Below, in pieces: positions 30,021 to 38,972 of a stretch of 64,000 nt of DNA. The notes beneath the pieces are model-generated. The model saw only the letters and a list, made by a program, of their open reading frames with translations, made no database searches and was not told the origin of the DNA. The first letter of the stretch is position 1. Every line of letters begins with the position of its first letter. Origin of the DNA: Deinococcus sp. Arct2-2 (lineage in GTDB: Bacteria > Deinococcota > Deinococci > Deinococcales > Deinococcaceae); assembly GCF_004801315.1 (NCBI RefSeq), contig NZ_SSNW01000010.1, positions 1 to 64,000 of the forward strand. Direction: 5' to 3'. Made by a program: the position numbers and the translations under genes.

Positions 30021-31634
30021 GTGTTGTCGCTGACCTCTCCACTCCTGCCCTACGCTGCCCAAACTGTGATTGTGGGCGTGTCGGGCGGGGCCGACAGTGT
30101 GGCGCTGTTGCTGGCGCTGCGGCTGGTGGGGGCGCGGGTGGTGGCGGCCCATCTCGATCATGCCCTGCGCCCCGAATCTGCCGAAGATGCCCGCTGGGTG
30201 CAAGAGTTATGCACCGAACTGGGCGTGCCCTGCGAAGTGGCGCGGGTGGATGTAGGGGCGGTGGCCGCCCGCCGAGGCTGGAATCTGGAAGACGCGGCGC
30301 GGCGGGTGCGCTACGACTTCCTCTCCAGAGTCGCCAAGAAAGCCGGAGCCTCGGCCATCCTCACGGCCCACACCCGGCGCGATCAGGCCGAAACGGTGCT
30401 GATGGCCCTGCTGCGTGGAGAAGCGGTGCTACACGGCATTCCTGCCGTGCGAGGGCGGGTGCGTCGGCCTTGGCTGGCGGTAGCGCGGGCCGACATCGAG
30501 GCCTTTTTGGTAGCCCAGAACCAGAGCTGGCGAGAAGACCCCAGCAACGCCAACACGGCTTTTACGCGGGCGTGGTTGCGTCTGGAAGTCCTGCCTGTGC
30601 TGACGGCCCGCTTTCCGGGCATAGAACTGGCGCTGGCCCGCATTGCCCGCCTGAGTGCCGAAGATGACATGGCCCTATCAGAATTGGCCGCCCGCCTGAC
30701 CTTACATGCGTCGTTGCCTTCCCAAACGCCCGCCGTGCTGCGCCGCTGGGTACGACAGGAACTAGTAGGCGCGGGCTTCAGCTTTCATGCCGATCAACTA
30801 GAAGCTTTGGCGGCGGCATTGCGGCAGTCGGTCACACTACATCTGACGTTGCCGGGGGCGCGGCAAATCACCACCACCGGGGGCAAGCTGTACACCGTGC
30901 CGCAAACGTGGCCCCCGCCCGATTTTGTCATCCCAGACGGCTGGATTCTGCGAACTCGGCGGCCTGCCGACCGTATCCGGTTGTCTGCCGGAACCCGCAA
31001 ACTCAGTGACCTCCTCACCGATGCTAAGGTGCCGCGTGAAAGCCGGGACGCCGTGCCCGTACTGGTTTCTGTCGCTGGGGTGCAGTGGGTGGGTTTGCGC
31101 CCGCCTGTGTGGGCCGAGGGTGCCCGCGCCGCAGCAGGCGCACCAGAAGACGTGCATCACGCGGCAATGGGCGAGGCGTTGGCACTGGCCCACGCCGCAG
31201 CCGAGGCCGGAGAGGTTCCGGTGGGCGCGGTGGTATTGCACGGCGGCGAGGTGGTGGGCCGGGGCCGCAACACTTCCCGGCAGGCGGGCGACATGACCCG
31301 GCACGCGGAATTGGCCGCCCTCAGGGAAGCCGCCGCCACGCTGGGCACGCCGTATCTCACCGAATGTACGCTGGTGGTTACGCTGGAACCCTGCCCGATG
31401 TGCTTGGGTGCGGCGCTGGAAGCAAGAATTGGGGGCATCGTGTACGGCGCGGCCAACCCCAAAGCTGGGGCGCTAGGCGGCGTCATGGATGTGTTGGCAG
31501 CCCACTGGGGCCACTCGCCAACGGTGCGGGGCGGCGTGCGTGCGGCAGAGGCGGCGCGACTTTTGAAGGACGCCTTCCGGCAAGTGCGACAAGCAAAATT
31601 ACCCACCCAAACACACGAACGCGACCCCGTTTGA
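30021..31634 (+). CDS. tilS: Fused tRNA(Ile)-lysidine synthetase and tRNA adenosine deaminase (TilS-TadA)
   Basis: A bifunctional 537-aa protein. Residues 1-370: TilS, with PP-loop VSGGADSV, AHLDHALRP, NLEDAARRVRYDF, TAHTRRDQAETVLMALLRG and a C-terminal domain; it converts C34 of tRNA-Ile2 to lysidine. Residues 385-530: TadA, with zinc ligands His428 (HAE), Cys458 and Cys461 (PCPMC) and proton shuttle Glu430, deaminating A34 of tRNA-Arg to inosine. Both edit position 34 of tRNA. The join is continuous in one frame through an Ala-rich linker (GARAAAGAPEDVHHAAMG). GTG 30021 is 6 nt after TAGAAT (30009-30014). Confidence 0.92.
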   Translation: MLSLTSPLLPYAAQTVIVGVSGGADSVALLLALRLVGARVVAAHLDHALRPESAEDARWVQELCTELGVPCEVARVDVGAVAARRGWNLEDAARRVRYDFLSRVAKKAGASAILTAHTRRDQAETVLMALLRGEAVLHGIPAVRGRVRRPWLAVARADIEAFLVAQNQSWREDPSNANTAFTRAWLRLEVLPVLTARFPGIELALARIARLSAEDDMALSELAARLTLHASLPSQTPAVLRRWVRQELVGAGFSFHADQLEALAAALRQSVTLHLTLPGARQITTTGGKLYTVPQTWPPPDFVIPDGWILRTRRPADRIRLSAGTRKLSDLLTDAKVPRESRDAVPVLVSVAGVQWVGLRPPVWAEGARAAAGAPEDVHHAAMGEALALAHAAAEAGEVPVGAVVLHGGEVVGRGRNTSRQAGDMTRHAELAALREAAATLGTPYLTECTLVVTLEPCPMCLGAALEARIGGIVYGAANPKAGALGGVMDVLAAHWGHSPTVRGGVRAAEAARLLKDAFRQVRQAKLPTQTHERDPV

Positions 31635-31646
31635 AGGGTCGCTGCT
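31621..31646 (+). terminator. Weak terminator-like hairpin over the tilS-tadA stop codon
   Basis: GCGACCC (31621-31627) pairs with GGGTCGC (31636-31642); the TGA stop is in the loop. Only TGCTTGG follows, so the T-run is poor. It may act as a 3'-end stabiliser instead. Confidence 0.35.
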
Positions 31647-31749
31647 TGGCTGACATTCGGTTGATCTGCTTAATCTGAATTCAGTGGTCTAAAAATGCCG
31701 ACGCTTGGCCGAAATGGCTTTCCCCACATCCCACTCCCTACAGCCCAAC

Positions 31750-32520
31750 TCAGCTTCCGCACCCGCCGCCGCAGCCACCCCCGCAACTACTGCCGCCGTC
31801 GCTGCCCCCAGAATCGCCCCCGCCCGAATCGCAACTGTCGCCGCCTGCGGAGGCTCCGTAGCTCTCCCCGCCACCCGAACCGCCGTCGCTGTTGCGGTCT
31901 TTGCGTGGAGTCTCTGGACTGCCAGACGCCAGTGCTATGCCCACCACCACCAGCACACCCAGCGCGATGATGACCGCAAAACTGCTCCATGCAAAGGTGG
32001 CCCAAGCGATCATGGCAGCGGCCAGCGGAATCAGCCAGCGCCACCAGTTCGGGCGGCGTCCGGGTGCGCGGTTCTGGCGTGGGTCAGGCCACAGGTCGGC
32101 GGGTGGCTGCGTTCCGAAGGTTTCGGCGTACAGGTTCAGCGTGGAAAGGTATTGGTCGGCGTAGCGAGCCGCGTCGCCGGGTTGCCCGTTGGCGGGTTCG
32201 TGGTGCAGCGGCGCGGGTAGCAGCGGCGTCAGGCGCTCCCAGTAATCGCGGGTAAAGGTCAGGTGCAGGTGCCACACTTCATCCACCAGTTTGGACGGCG
32301 TGACCGGAGAGCCGCCCGTTGCCGCCAGCACCAGAAAGCGGCGATATTCTTCCAGCGCCCGCAAGGTCAGAGCAGGCGTCCAGCGGTGTTCGGCTTGCAG
32401 GCGGTCTATCAGCGCCGCAGGAAAGGTGTAGTCCAGCAGGGCAGAGGTGAGCGGGCTGGGGTCTGAAGTGGCGCTTGGGCTGACCGTTCCGTGACGACTG
32501 AAGCTAGGCAAAGTGTGCAT
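31750..32520 (-). CDS. Glycine-rich-domain-like membrane protein with Gly/Ser/Cys tail
   Basis: A 256-aa protein. Residues 25-140 contain VDEVWHLHLTFTRDYWERL, the W-H-x-H motif of the GRDP-like family (PF07173-type), here near LEEYRRFLVLAATGGSPVTPSKL. Two adjacent hydrophobic segments follow (WWRWLIPLAAAMIAWATFAW; FAVIIALGVLVVVGIAL). The last 50 residues are almost only Gly, Ser and Cys (about five Cys), as in proteins that tether a domain to the membrane and end in a disordered tail. The function is unknown. The stop is at 31750; the -10 region of the gene is not clear. Confidence 0.65.
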   Translation of the reverse strand: MHTLPSFSRHGTVSPSATSDPSPLTSALLDYTFPAALIDRLQAEHRWTPALTLRALEEYRRFLVLAATGGSPVTPSKLVDEVWHLHLTFTRDYWERLTPLLPAPLHHEPANGQPGDAARYADQYLSTLNLYAETFGTQPPADLWPDPRQNRAPGRRPNWWRWLIPLAAAMIAWATFAWSSFAVIIALGVLVVVGIALASGSPETPRKDRNSDGGSGGGESYGASAGGDSCDSGGGDSGGSDGGSSCGGGCGGGCGS

Positions 32521-32979
32521 CTGCTGTCTCCTGTTGATGCTTGAAAGAGTGGCTGTGACGGTGTTTCTTCCTGCTCCCAGCGTCCGCCTGTGCCGTCAGC
32601 CATCTGTCACGCGAAGGTCAAGGCAGGCCAGAGCCTCGGCTTCACTGCGCCCGCTCTAGGTTTGCTACACTTCAGAAGTTGCGAGGCGCACTGGAACCTA
32701 GTCCGGTGCGCCTCGCTGTTGTTGGTGGGAATGGGGTGGGGGCGTCGCTGAACTGCCCCCTCTGCTTCGCAGCTCTGCGAGCCACCCCGTTGCTTAGATC
32801 AAGCGTTCGATTAATCCTTATTCCCTCGCCCCTTGTGGGAGAGGGCGTTGCAAAGCAACGGGTGAGGGGGCCACCGGGCAACCGTCAAAACTGAAACACA
32901 CCACCAAGCCCTTCCTTAGACCTCAGACCCTAAACCCTTAGACAAAGCCCCCTTAAACGTTTTCCCTCCGTTCCACACC
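32521..32979. other. Intergenic region with hairpin and repeats
   Basis: An imperfect long hairpin, GCGAGGCGCAC (32681-32691) with GTGCGCCTCGC (32706-32716), extended inward by TGG/CCG, is the clearest structure; it could end transcripts arriving from pckA. Repeats with CTTGTGGGAGAGGGCGTTGC (32832-32851) and ACGGGTGAGGGGGCCACCGG follow, as in 5096-5157, then CTTAGACCTCAGACCC and TAAACCCTTAGAC units. No gene is visible. Confidence 0.5.
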
Positions 32980-34614
32980 CTAATTCTGCCCGTCCGGGTC
33001 AGGCATACTCGCCGTCACTCCTGCATCCACGCCGCTCTCGAAGCGCTTAAAGTTTTCGCGGAACATGCGGGCCAGTTTGCGGGCCACTGCGTCATAGGCG
33101 GCGGCATCGGCCCAAGCGTGGCGCGGGTTCAGCACGCCGTCCGGCACGCCGGGAACCTCTGCCGGAATCTCTAGGTCAAAGTGGGGGTCGCGCTCGAAGG
33201 TCACGCCGTCCAGCCCGCCCGACAGCGCCGCATTCAGCATGGCCCGCGTGTGCCGAATGCTCATGCGCTTGCCCTGACCGTACATACCGCCCGTCCAGCC
33301 CGTGTTCACCAGCCACACCCGCGCCCCGCTGGCGGCCACTTTTTGGGCCAGCAGCCGCGCATATTCGCCGGGATGCCGGGGCATAAAGGGCGCACCGAAG
33401 CAAGTGCTGAAGGTCGGCTGCGGTTCCGTAATGCCGTCTTCGGTGCCGGGAATCTTGGCCGTAAAGCCGCTCAGGAAAAAGTACATGGTCTGTTCGGGCG
33501 TCAGGCGGCTAATCGGGGGCAGCACGCCGTAAGCGTCGGCGGTCAGGAACACGATATTGCGCGGGTGTCCGGCGCGGCCCGCTTCCACGATATTGCCGAT
33601 CTGATGAATCGGGTAGGCGCTGCGGGTGTTCTCGGTGAGGCTGCCGTCGTTCAGGTCGGGCGTGCCATCGCTGCCCAGCACCACGTTTTCCAGCACCGTG
33701 CCAAAGGTATGCGTGGTGCGGTAGATATCGGGTTCAGCCTCGGCATTCAGCCCGATCACTTTGGCGTAACAGCCGCCCTCGAAATTAAATACGCCATCGT
33801 CTGTCCAGCCGTGTTCATCGTCCCCGATCAGGGCGCGGGCGGGGTCGGCGCTGAGGGTGGTTTTGCCCGTGCCACTCAGCCCGAAAAACAGCGCTACGTC
33901 GCCTTCCGGCCCTACGTTGGCCGAACAGTGCATCGGCATCACACCGCGCTCTGGCAAGAGGAAATTCAGTACGCCGAAGATGGCTTTTTTGTTTTCTCCG
34001 GCGTATTCAGTGCCGCCGATAAGTACCATTTTCCGGCTGAAGTTGACCAGAATGAACGTATCGCTGCGAACGCCGTCCTGCACAGGGTCGGCGCGGAATC
34101 CGGGCAGGTTCAGCACCGTCCAGTCGGGCGCAAAGTCGGCCAATTCCTCGGCACTGGGCCGCACGAACATATTCCGTACAAACAGCGAGTGGTACGCCAT
34201 TTCCTGCACAAAGCGCACGCCGAGGCGGTGGGCCGGGTCGGTGCCTGCAAAGAGTTGCTGCACGAACAGTTCTTTTCCATCTGCATTCGCGTAGGCCGTC
34301 ATCTTGTCCAGCAGACGGTCGAACACCACCGGGCTGATCGGCGTGTTGAATCCGCCCCACCACACGGCGTCCCGCGTCAGGTCGTCTTCTACGATAAAGC
34401 GGTCTTTGGGGCTGCGGCCCGTTTTGTTGGTGCGAACTGCCAAGGGGCCGCCCGCCGCAATCCGGCCTTCACCGCGCCGTAGCGCTGCCTCGTACAGTTC
34501 GGTCACGCTGGGTTGAAGGTGCAGCGTGGCGCTCTGAATGCCCAACTCGTTTAGGATGGTGCTTGGTGCGTCTGGCAACCCCGTCGCCTCTTGGCGTGCG
34601 CTGGTCAGGCTCAT
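32980..34614 (-). CDS. pckA: Phosphoenolpyruvate carboxykinase (ATP)
   Basis: It converts oxaloacetate and ATP to PEP, CO2 and ADP, the entry step of gluconeogenesis. The protein is 544 aa, normal for the ATP enzyme. The kinase-1a loop GLSGTGKTTLSADP, metal/substrate residues in DDGVFNFEGGCYAK and RTNKTGRSPKDRFIV, and NTRSAYPIHQIGN are intact. ATG 34614 follows GGGAGGA at good spacing. An open extension to 34812 is Cys/Arg-rich and lies in the 5' leader, so it is rejected. A possible promoter is on the minus strand: TTGTCC (34712-34717), 18 nt, TAAGGT (34688-34693). Confidence 0.95.
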   Translation of the reverse strand: MSLTSARQEATGLPDAPSTILNELGIQSATLHLQPSVTELYEAALRRGEGRIAAGGPLAVRTNKTGRSPKDRFIVEDDLTRDAVWWGGFNTPISPVVFDRLLDKMTAYANADGKELFVQQLFAGTDPAHRLGVRFVQEMAYHSLFVRNMFVRPSAEELADFAPDWTVLNLPGFRADPVQDGVRSDTFILVNFSRKMVLIGGTEYAGENKKAIFGVLNFLLPERGVMPMHCSANVGPEGDVALFFGLSGTGKTTLSADPARALIGDDEHGWTDDGVFNFEGGCYAKVIGLNAEAEPDIYRTTHTFGTVLENVVLGSDGTPDLNDGSLTENTRSAYPIHQIGNIVEAGRAGHPRNIVFLTADAYGVLPPISRLTPEQTMYFFLSGFTAKIPGTEDGITEPQPTFSTCFGAPFMPRHPGEYARLLAQKVAASGARVWLVNTGWTGGMYGQGKRMSIRHTRAMLNAALSGGLDGVTFERDPHFDLEIPAEVPGVPDGVLNPRHAWADAAAYDAVARKLARMFRENFKRFESGVDAGVTASMPDPDGQN

Positions 34615-34687
34615 AAGTCCTCCCTTGAAGGTGAATAAGTGTGAACGGTTACCCCCTGATTGTGGCCTGTGAAGCGGTTCCAGACCA

Positions 34688-34717
34688 ACCTTAGTGTCGT
34701 CACCGCAGCAGGGACAA
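34688..34717 (-). promoter_or_regulatory. Candidate pckA promoter
   Basis: On the minus strand TTGTCC (34717-34712) and TAAGGT (34693-34688) are 18 nt apart. The predicted start would leave a leader of about 65-70 nt ending in a strong GGGAGGA ribosome-binding site. Spacing is good, -10 match is moderate. Confidence 0.45.
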
Positions 34718-34779
34718 CACTTTCGATGTGTACGCAAATGCATGCTGCATAAAGCTTGGGTAAGCCCGGAAGTTCTGGC

Positions 34780-34823
34780 TTGGACAGGAAAAGGGCCACA
34801 CAGCTTCCGCATGCGTGGCCCTT
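34780..34823 (-). terminator. Intrinsic terminator of the PrcB-like lipoprotein gene
   Basis: On the minus strand AAGGGCCAC (34823-34815) pairs with GTGGCCCTT (34799-34791), 15-nt loop, followed by TTCCTGTCC. It lies 30 nt after the lipoprotein stop and before the pckA promoter, so it separates the two. Confidence 0.7.
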
Positions 34824-34852
34824 CAGGACAACAGGTTTAGATATGTAAAGAC

Positions 34853-35956
34853 TTACTGCCCCAGTTGCAACGGCGTACCGTTCGTATCTACTACGCGCAC
34901 TTGGCTGTAGCTGCCGCTGAGGCGAACAAGTGTCCAAGGGCTGGTGATGGCCTGCGTGGTAATCGAACCTGCACCGGGAGCCGTGACCGCTACCGTCAGG
35001 GTCAGCACGCCGTTTTGGGCGCTGGCGTTCGTGACGCGCACGCTGTAGCCGCCCGTGTTGCGCTGGCCGAGGAAAATCCCCACTGCCGTTTCTCCTGCAT
35101 TCAGGCGCGGCGCGGCAGGAATTCCGGTTTGGCGGCCATAGGCGGTGGCGTACACGCTGCCGAGCGAGGTCTGGGTATTAGCAATCTGGATTGCCCCGCT
35201 AGTCGCGCTGGAATTGGTGCCGCTGGCGACTTCTACAAAGCCCACGCGCCCAGCCGTGGTTCCCGTTCCCGGAGTGGTGGTGACCGTGCCAGTCGTGCCT
35301 GTACCGATGCTGCTCACCGTTCGGACTCCCGGCAGCACATACAGCGCGGTTCTTAGGCTTTCTTGGGGGGCGGGTTCTACCGTCAGCGCGGCGTCGGCTA
35401 CGCTTTGTTCGTTCAGCACAGCCACCGCCAATGGCCCTTGCCCCAGCAAGGCTTGGCCCAACGCCGCACCTTCCTCACTGGTCAGGTTGCCCGCGCCTGC
35501 CAGTCCATTCACGCCCACTCCGGTAGCAACGCCGTTGGTGGTGCTCAGCTTTTGCCAGCGCATGCCGTCGGTAAAGTACACGCCGCTCAGGGCCGCGCCG
35601 CCTTCTGGCCGCACACTGAACAGGCCTGCCGCGTCACGGGTCACGTTCACTTTTACGTTGCTGGGCGTGCTGGGCAGGCGGTAGGTGGCCTTGCCGTTCA
35701 CGCTGAGGGTTCCGGCCAATGCCAGCGGGTCTTGCCCGACCTGAGGCTGCAATGTCACTGCCGCGCCGCCAATTTTTAGGCTGCTCTGGGTGCTGCTGCC
35801 CAGCGTGCCGTACACCCACACGATGCGCTCCTGCGTGCCGCCGTACAGCGTGGCTTCGTGAACCCGCACATTGCCTGCACCTGTCATGCTGCACCCCGCG
35901 AGTAGTCCGGCGCTGAGTGCCAGCAGACCGCCCAGAACGAATTTAGAAGACTTCAT
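34853..35956 (-). CDS. Lipoprotein with PrcB-like C-terminal domain
   Basis: A 367-aa envelope lipoprotein: lipobox LSAGLLAGC (Cys22). The C-terminal 90 residues (AVGIFLGQRNTGGYSVRVTNASAQNGVLTLTVAVTAPGAG, then ITTQAITSPWTLVRL) match the PrcB_C pattern with its GQRxTGGYSV core, found in a subunit of bacterial surface protease complexes. The first part is a beta-rich region with SLKIGGAAVTLQP and a Gly/Thr linker (TGTTGTVTTTPGTGTT) about residues 215-235. The role is inferred; no protease gene is adjacent. Confidence 0.7.
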   Translation of the reverse strand: MKSSKFVLGGLLALSAGLLAGCSMTGAGNVRVHEATLYGGTQERIVWVYGTLGSSTQSSLKIGGAAVTLQPQVGQDPLALAGTLSVNGKATYRLPSTPSNVKVNVTRDAAGLFSVRPEGGAALSGVYFTDGMRWQKLSTTNGVATGVGVNGLAGAGNLTSEEGAALGQALLGQGPLAVAVLNEQSVADAALTVEPAPQESLRTALYVLPGVRTVSSIGTGTTGTVTTTPGTGTTAGRVGFVEVASGTNSSATSGAIQIANTQTSLGSVYATAYGRQTGIPAAPRLNAGETAVGIFLGQRNTGGYSVRVTNASAQNGVLTLTVAVTAPGAGSITTQAITSPWTLVRLSGSYSQVRVVDTNGTPLQLGQ

Positions 35957-36247
35957 ACGGGCAGCTTAGGCGGGCTGCCTGATGACCGACTGAACTGGCC
36001 TTGAGCAAATGCATACGCAGGGCAGGCGGGGCGGTTTGGAGGTGAGGTGGCTCCCTCTGCTCCGCAGCTCTGCGAGTCCTACAGGGGGCGAGGCCTACAA
36101 GGACAGGAATCGTGGGCTTTTCGCTCCTCACCCTTGGCTGGTACAGCTCCGCAGGAGAGGGGGGAGGCTGGGAGGGGGTGAATGAGCGAAGCGATTGCCC
36201 TGTCGCCTTTCCTTAGACCAAGCCCCACCAATCCCAGGCCACAACCC
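35957..36247. repeat. Intergenic repeats between the lipoprotein gene and recN
   Basis: The region contains TCCGCAGCTCTGCGAGTCC (about 36061-36079), CTACAGGGGGCGAGGC, then family C: GCTCCTCACCC (36123), GGGAGGCTGGGAGGGGGTGA and ATGAGCGAAGCGATTGCCC. The GCTGGTACAGCTCCGCAGGA insertion splits the CCCTTGAGGG hairpin of the other copies. Confidence 0.5.
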
Positions 36248-37939
36248 TCAGCGGCTCAGCAACTCCCGCGCATGCGTCAGCGCCGCGTCCGACGTATTGC
36301 CGCTCATCATGCGGGCAATTTCTTCAAGGCGTTCTTGGGGGTTCAGCAGACGCACCCGGCTGACTGTGCGGCCCCCTTCCACATGCTTTTCTACTTTGTA
36401 ATGCTGATCGGCGCGGGCAGCAATTTGCGCGAGGTGCGTGACCACCAACACTTGCCGTGATGCGGCCAGTCCCGACAGTTGCGCCGCTACCGCCAACGCC
36501 GCCGAACCGCCAATTCCGGCGTCTACTTCATCAAAAATCACGGTGGGCGTATCGGCCCCCAGCACCGTGCTGATTGCCAGCATCACCCGCGACAACTCGC
36601 CGCCCGACGCGACATCGGCCAGTGGTGCAAGGTCTTCGCCGGGGTTGGCCGTGAAGTAAAGCAGCACGTCACTGATACCGCTCAGCACAGGCGTGGGCAG
36701 AGGCGACAGCCGGAATTCTAGGCGGGCGTGCGGCATCCCCAATTCCCGAATAACGGCCAGCAGCGAGGCGGCCAGCGGGCCAGAGGTGCGGGTGCGGGCG
36801 GCGTCCAGCGCCTTGCCTGCGGCCAACGCTGCGGCTTTCAGCGCGTTCACATCGGTTTCCAGCGTTCCGGCGTCGTGTTCGTCGCGTTCCAGCGCGGCCA
36901 GTTCTGCATTCACCGACTCCTGAAACGCCAGAACATCTTCCAACGTCGGCCCGTATTTGGCCCGCAGCTTGCCCAGTGCCGACAACCGCGCCTCTACGCG
37001 GGCCAGTTCTTCGGGGTCGGGGGCGCTGTCCTCGGCGGTGCCGCGTAGCTCGCCCACGATGGCCTGCACCGCGTCCAAGGCTTCGCGCAAGTCCCGCTGC
37101 AACCCGGCGCTCGTCTCGTCGTATTTGGCCCCAGCGTTCAGCGCCCGCACTGCTTCGGCCATCAGCCCGGTCACACTCACTTCTCCATCCGATAAGAGTT
37201 CCAGCGCTCCCGCCGCCCCCTGCGCGATGGTGTCCAAGTTTGCCAGCCGGGTCAGGTCAGTTGCCAGCGGTTCTTCCTCGCCGGGCTGGGGGGCAATTTC
37301 GGCAATCTCACGGGCCTGAAAGGTCAGTAAGTCCAGTTGCCGCGCCCGCTCTCGCTCGCCCGTTCGCAGGGCTTCCAGCCGCGCCGCCGCTTCCTGCCAC
37401 GTCCGGTAAGCCACCCGGTACGCGCCCGACTCTGCCGCCACTTGCCGGTCAAGGAGATCACGCTGGTTGGCGGGCGTCAGCAAACTGACCGCGCTGTGCT
37501 GCCAGTGGATCGTGAGGTGCGAGGTGGCCCATTCCTGCAATTCGCGCACGCTGACCACTTCGCCGTCCAGCCGCGCCGTGCCGCGTCCCTGCGTGGTCAC
37601 GCGGCGGCTGGCGCTAAATTCATCTGACTTCTTCTCCCAGAAGCCCGAGACCAGCAGCGCGTCTTCTCCGGTGCGGATCAGGTCGGTGTTGGCCCGCGCC
37701 CCCAGCAGCAGCCCCAGCGCGTCTACGATGATGCTTTTGCCCGCGCCCGTTTCGCCCGTAAACGCCGAGAATCCGCCGCGAAGTTCCAGCGTCAGGGCCG
37801 GAATCGTCGCCAAATTCCGCACTTCCAGCCGCGCCAGCCCGCCAGTTGAAGGAGAGCCGCCCTGAGAAGAACTGGGCTGGGGCTGGGGCGCTGGTTGGGA
37901 CACGGCGGGGGGGTGGGGGGTGCGGGCCTTGCGGGTCAC
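36248..37939 (-). CDS. recN: DNA repair protein RecN
   Basis: An SMC-like ATPase that holds and processes DNA ends in double-strand break repair, central to Deinococcus radioresistance. It has 563 aa, normal length. Walker A is GETGAGKS (about residues 60-67); coiled-coil arms run from about 165 to 375; the signature LASGGELSRVMLAI and Walker B TVIFDEVDAGIGG follow. A Pro/Gln/Ser-rich leader of 35 residues precedes the ATPase. The GTG start at 37939 is 7 nt after TAAACT (minus strand 37947-37952). I see no radiation-response palindrome (TTATG...CATAA) upstream. Confidence 0.95.
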   Translation of the reverse strand: MTRKARTPHPPAVSQPAPQPQPSSSQGGSPSTGGLARLEVRNLATIPALTLELRGGFSAFTGETGAGKSIIVDALGLLLGARANTDLIRTGEDALLVSGFWEKKSDEFSASRRVTTQGRGTARLDGEVVSVRELQEWATSHLTIHWQHSAVSLLTPANQRDLLDRQVAAESGAYRVAYRTWQEAAARLEALRTGERERARQLDLLTFQAREIAEIAPQPGEEEPLATDLTRLANLDTIAQGAAGALELLSDGEVSVTGLMAEAVRALNAGAKYDETSAGLQRDLREALDAVQAIVGELRGTAEDSAPDPEELARVEARLSALGKLRAKYGPTLEDVLAFQESVNAELAALERDEHDAGTLETDVNALKAAALAAGKALDAARTRTSGPLAASLLAVIRELGMPHARLEFRLSPLPTPVLSGISDVLLYFTANPGEDLAPLADVASGGELSRVMLAISTVLGADTPTVIFDEVDAGIGGSAALAVAAQLSGLAASRQVLVVTHLAQIAARADQHYKVEKHVEGGRTVSRVRLLNPQERLEEIARMMSGNTSDAALTHARELLSR

Positions 37940-38022
37940 GCCCCGGAGTTTAGAGCTTTCGCGGGTGGGGGCATGGAGAGCGGGGCCGCGATTGGGAAAC
38001 CAGAGGTGAAGGAGTCGCTACT

Positions 38023-38769
38023 TCAGCGCCCGCCCGACACGTCCAGAATGGCCCCAGTCGTATACGACGCTTCCTCCGATAGAAGCCACAAAATGGCCCG
38101 CGCCACGTCCTCCGGTTCCCCGCCCCGGCCCATCGGCACGCCCCCAGACAGCCGCGCCACGCGCCCCGCCTCGCCTCCGCTGGCGTGCATGTCGGTGGTA
38201 ATCAGGCCGGGGCGCACGCCGTTCACGCGGATGCCTTCGCCCGCGACTTCGTGGGCCAGCCCAATGGTCAGGGTGTCTACGGCTCCTTTCGAGGCCGCGT
38301 AGTCTACGTATTCACCCGCCGAACCCAGCACCGCCGCACGCGACGACACGTTCACGATTGCACCGCCCTGCCCGCCGCGCCGAGTGGACATGCAGCGCAC
38401 GGCTTCGCGGGCACACAGGAAACTGCCGATCACGTTGGTGTCAAATATCCGTCTGAGGCGGGCGGCGTCCAGATGTTCCACGCGGGTCTGCTGCTCCAAA
38501 ATGCCCGCGTTGTTGACCAATGCGGTCAGTGTGCCCAGCTGCTGCGCGACTTCCCGGAACATTCGTTCTACACCGCTTTCACTGCTCACATCGGCCTGAA
38601 TGGGGACGGCTCGGCCGCCATTCGCTTCTATGGCAGACACGATGTTTTGGGCGGCGGCAGCGTCTTGCCTGTAATTCACGGCGACTGCGTAGCCTTGTCG
38701 GGCGGCCAGAAGTGCGGTGGCCGCGCCGATGCCCCGACTGGCTCCCGTGACCAACAGAACTTGACTCAT
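38023..38769 (-). CDS. Short-chain dehydrogenase/reductase (SDR)
   Basis: An NAD(P)-dependent oxidoreductase of 248 aa. TGASRGIG (residues 8-15), NNAG, the catalytic Ser in VNVSSRAAV and YAASK are all intact, the classical SDR pattern. NYRQDAAAAQNIV after the second strand suggests NADPH rather than NAD. It resembles YgfF/glucose-1-dehydrogenase-like members; the substrate is unknown. ATG 38769 is 6 nt after TAAATT (minus strand 38776-38781). Confidence 0.9.
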   Translation of the reverse strand: MSQVLLVTGASRGIGAATALLAARQGYAVAVNYRQDAAAAQNIVSAIEANGGRAVPIQADVSSESGVERMFREVAQQLGTLTALVNNAGILEQQTRVEHLDAARLRRIFDTNVIGSFLCAREAVRCMSTRRGGQGGAIVNVSSRAAVLGSAGEYVDYAASKGAVDTLTIGLAHEVAGEGIRVNGVRPGLITTDMHASGGEAGRVARLSGGVPMGRGGEPEDVARAILWLLSEEASYTTGAILDVSGGR

Positions 38770-38972
38770 AGGGTCAATTTAGGGGAATTTACTGCGCTTG
38801 GGCGCTAAACCTGTACCCATCTCCCCACGCCGCCCCCGCCGAACATGAACCCCGCGTTACATTCTCCCCATCCTCAGCGAGGGGAAAAGGGTTCACAATG
38901 ACCGCATTGCCTGCTCTGGACAGTGAACCAAAACAAGCACTGAGTTGCAGAGCAGGTGTGATAAGGAGAACC

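Noticed and set aside
33181..34482. 433-codon plus-strand frame
   Set aside because: It lies opposite pckA and has no protein-like features.
36240..38030. Radiation/desiccation response motif near recN
   Set aside because: I looked for the TTATG...CATAA palindrome upstream of recN and of the other stress genes and did not find one.
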